Origin: JANPCX01 sp031431125
GTDB lineage: Bacteria > Pseudomonadota > Gammaproteobacteria > Burkholderiales > Burkholderiaceae_C
Length of the DNA stretch: 64,000 bases
Assembly (NCBI GenBank): GCA_031431125.1
Contig: JANPCX010000089.1
Span: 9,825 to 73,824 of the forward strand
Direction: 5' to 3'
Within the stretch, counting starts at the first letter, position 1. Each line of letters opens with the position of its first letter. Under the pieces are notes generated by a model. That model saw only the letters and a program-made list of their open reading frames with translations, did no database searches and was not told where the DNA came from. The translations under genes were made by a program, and so were the position numbers. This document shows positions 63,205-64,000 of this stretch, piece by piece.

Positions 63205-63657
63205 TCACGATGGGCGGGGCTGTCCCTGCTTTTTTTGCTGAAGCTCTTGGATGCCGCGCACCACCTCCGCCTGGATGGCTGGCATCACCCGCCCCATATA
63301 GGCACCAAACTTCTGCATGGCACTGGCGCCATGCACGGAGCCATAGAAGTCCGCCAGCGCGTTGAGTTCGTCGGCGGTAAACGTCTTGACCATGGATTCA
63401 CGGCTCAGCGCGTGCAGGAAGTCAACGCGCACAACGCTCTTGATATCGGTCAGGAATTGGGCGCGTTGTTCGGGCGGCAAGCTCTTGCTGATTTCGACAT
63501 AGGAGTCGTCCAGCATCTTGGCCATTGGAACCGCGTTCAGATACCGATCGGCCGCTGCCTGACGAGCCTCTGTGGAGTCCTGAGCCAGCGCGGTAACAGT
63601 CGTGAATGAAACAACCGCAGCAAACGCTGCGAGACGGCATGCCTTCATGGTTTTCAT
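63205..63657 (-). CDS. Exported DUF2059 protein
   Basis: A 150-residue precursor with signal peptide (MKTMKACRLAAFAAVVSFTT to ALAQD). The mature part is helical with SLPPEQRAQFLTDIKSVV and FTADELNALADFYGSVHGAS, the usual DUF2059 pattern, ending MGRVMPAIQAEVVRGIQ. Function unknown. AAGGGAGGG stands 8 bp before the ATG, a strong ribosome site that fixes the start. Confidence 0.85.
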   Translation of the reverse strand: MKTMKACRLAAFAAVVSFTTVTALAQDSTEARQAAADRYLNAVPMAKMLDDSYVEISKSLPPEQRAQFLTDIKSVVRVDFLHALSRESMVKTFTADELNALADFYGSVHGASAMQKFGAYMGRVMPAIQAEVVRGIQELQQKKQGQPRPS

Positions 63658-63759
63658 TTGAAAACCCTCCCTTTGAAACTTAAAGTAATGTTGCCGGTCG
63701 CGTCAATTTGCGAGAACCGCATCGGCGTTAGACGGTCAGTGAAAAATATGTTGAGAGCA

Positions 63760-63822
63760 AATAGAACTGTCCGCTTTTGTAGCAAGTAGATTGTCCGCTT
63801 TACGCGGTTCATTTTTGGCGTG
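63760..63822. mobile_element. Possible insertion-sequence terminus with repeated TGTCCGCTTT
   Basis: The heptamer-plus motif TGTCCGCTTT occurs twice within 30 bp (near 63767 and 63792), and the following stretch to 63925 is non-coding and T/C-rich. Tandem subterminal motifs next to a partial frame at the window edge are typical of an IS end. The family is not identified. Confidence 0.35.
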
Positions 63823-63924
63823 TTCTGTTGTCTGTTTTTTTATGCCCTCAAGGCCCCTTCCAGGGCGCCGCAGGCCCCCCCCTTTCTTCGCTGCTTTTTA
63901 GCCCCCCGTTGGTACAGGCGATGC

Positions 63925-64000
63925 TCACGCAGCCAAGCGCTGATCCGTTTGAGTCACCTCAGCATCGTGACTCTTGCCCTGCGCCGTGAAGCGCGCGAGC
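63925..64000 (-). CDS. Partial reading frame at window edge, C-terminus only
   Basis: About 24 codons on the minus strand ending LARFTAQGKSHDAEVTQTDQ and then RLAA before a TGA. Too short to classify. If the adjacent repeats are an insertion-sequence end, this would be the transposase tail; otherwise chance. Confidence 0.25.
   Translation of the reverse strand, partial: LARFTAQGKSHDAEVTQTDQRLAA

Overview
The window is a chromosomal stretch of a GC-rich betaproteobacterium, most likely a member of the Comamonadaceae (Burkholderiales). This rests on gene order (hflX-hflK-hflC-hisZ-purA; rpsB-tsf-pyrH-frr-uppS-cdsA-dxr-rseP-bamA-skp-lpxD-fabZ-lpxA-lpxB-rnhB), on a separate HisZ, and on protein style. 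No species call is possible from the sequence alone.

Layout. (1) 1-7.1 kb, plus strand: ribosome-rescue GTPase hflX, the HflKC protease regulators, a small membrane protein, hisZ, purA and a phosphoribosyltransferase, ending in a bidirectional terminator shared with a minus-strand tRNA-Leu(CAG). (2) 7.2-12 kb: RNase R, an SDR dehydrogenase, and a convergent NAD(P)H-hydrate repair enzyme. (3) 12-27.4 kb, plus strand: the translation and envelope-biogenesis supercluster, beginning with rpsB and its palindromic leader. (4) 27.4-38.2 kb, minus strand: eight tightly packed genes forming what looks like an exopolysaccharide synthesis and export locus. It holds a processive GT2 synthase, a membrane-anchored beta-helix protein, two paralogous deacetylase-like exported proteins, a UDP-GlcNAc 2-epimerase, a YaiO-like outer-membrane barrel, a polytopic membrane protein and an unrecognised exported protein. 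It lacks the usual TPR/porin export protein and is the best candidate for an undescribed system. (5) 38.6-44.1 kb: ppsR and ppsA, regulator and target, separated by a Sel1-repeat/trypsin-like protease gene. (6) 44.2-47.7 kb: argG and the glutathione-dependent formaldehyde detoxification pair (fghA, adhC). (7) 47.9-55.4 kb: a secreted duplicated-domain protein and the urea ABC transporter urtABCDE. The transporter operon is interrupted by a 0.7 kb structured inverted-repeat element between urtB and urtC and by a REP-like palindrome between urtD and urtE. (8) 55.5-64 kb, accessory genes: a DUF4124 protein, an MscS channel, a c-heme-motif diguanylate cyclase, an autoregulated-looking HTH/Clp-N pair, several small proteins, an orphan ureD, and a possible insertion-sequence end at the right edge.

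How it fits together: the left half is housekeeping (translation, lipid A, isoprenoid, outer-membrane assembly, purine and histidine metabolism). The right half is envelope and matrix, nitrogen scavenging (urea), one-carbon detoxification and signalling. Gene starts were re-chosen where the longest frame ran through a neighbouring gene or where a signal peptide, Shine-Dalgarno or ATGA overlap pointed to a later start. All functional calls rest on motif reading by eye; no database search was run.
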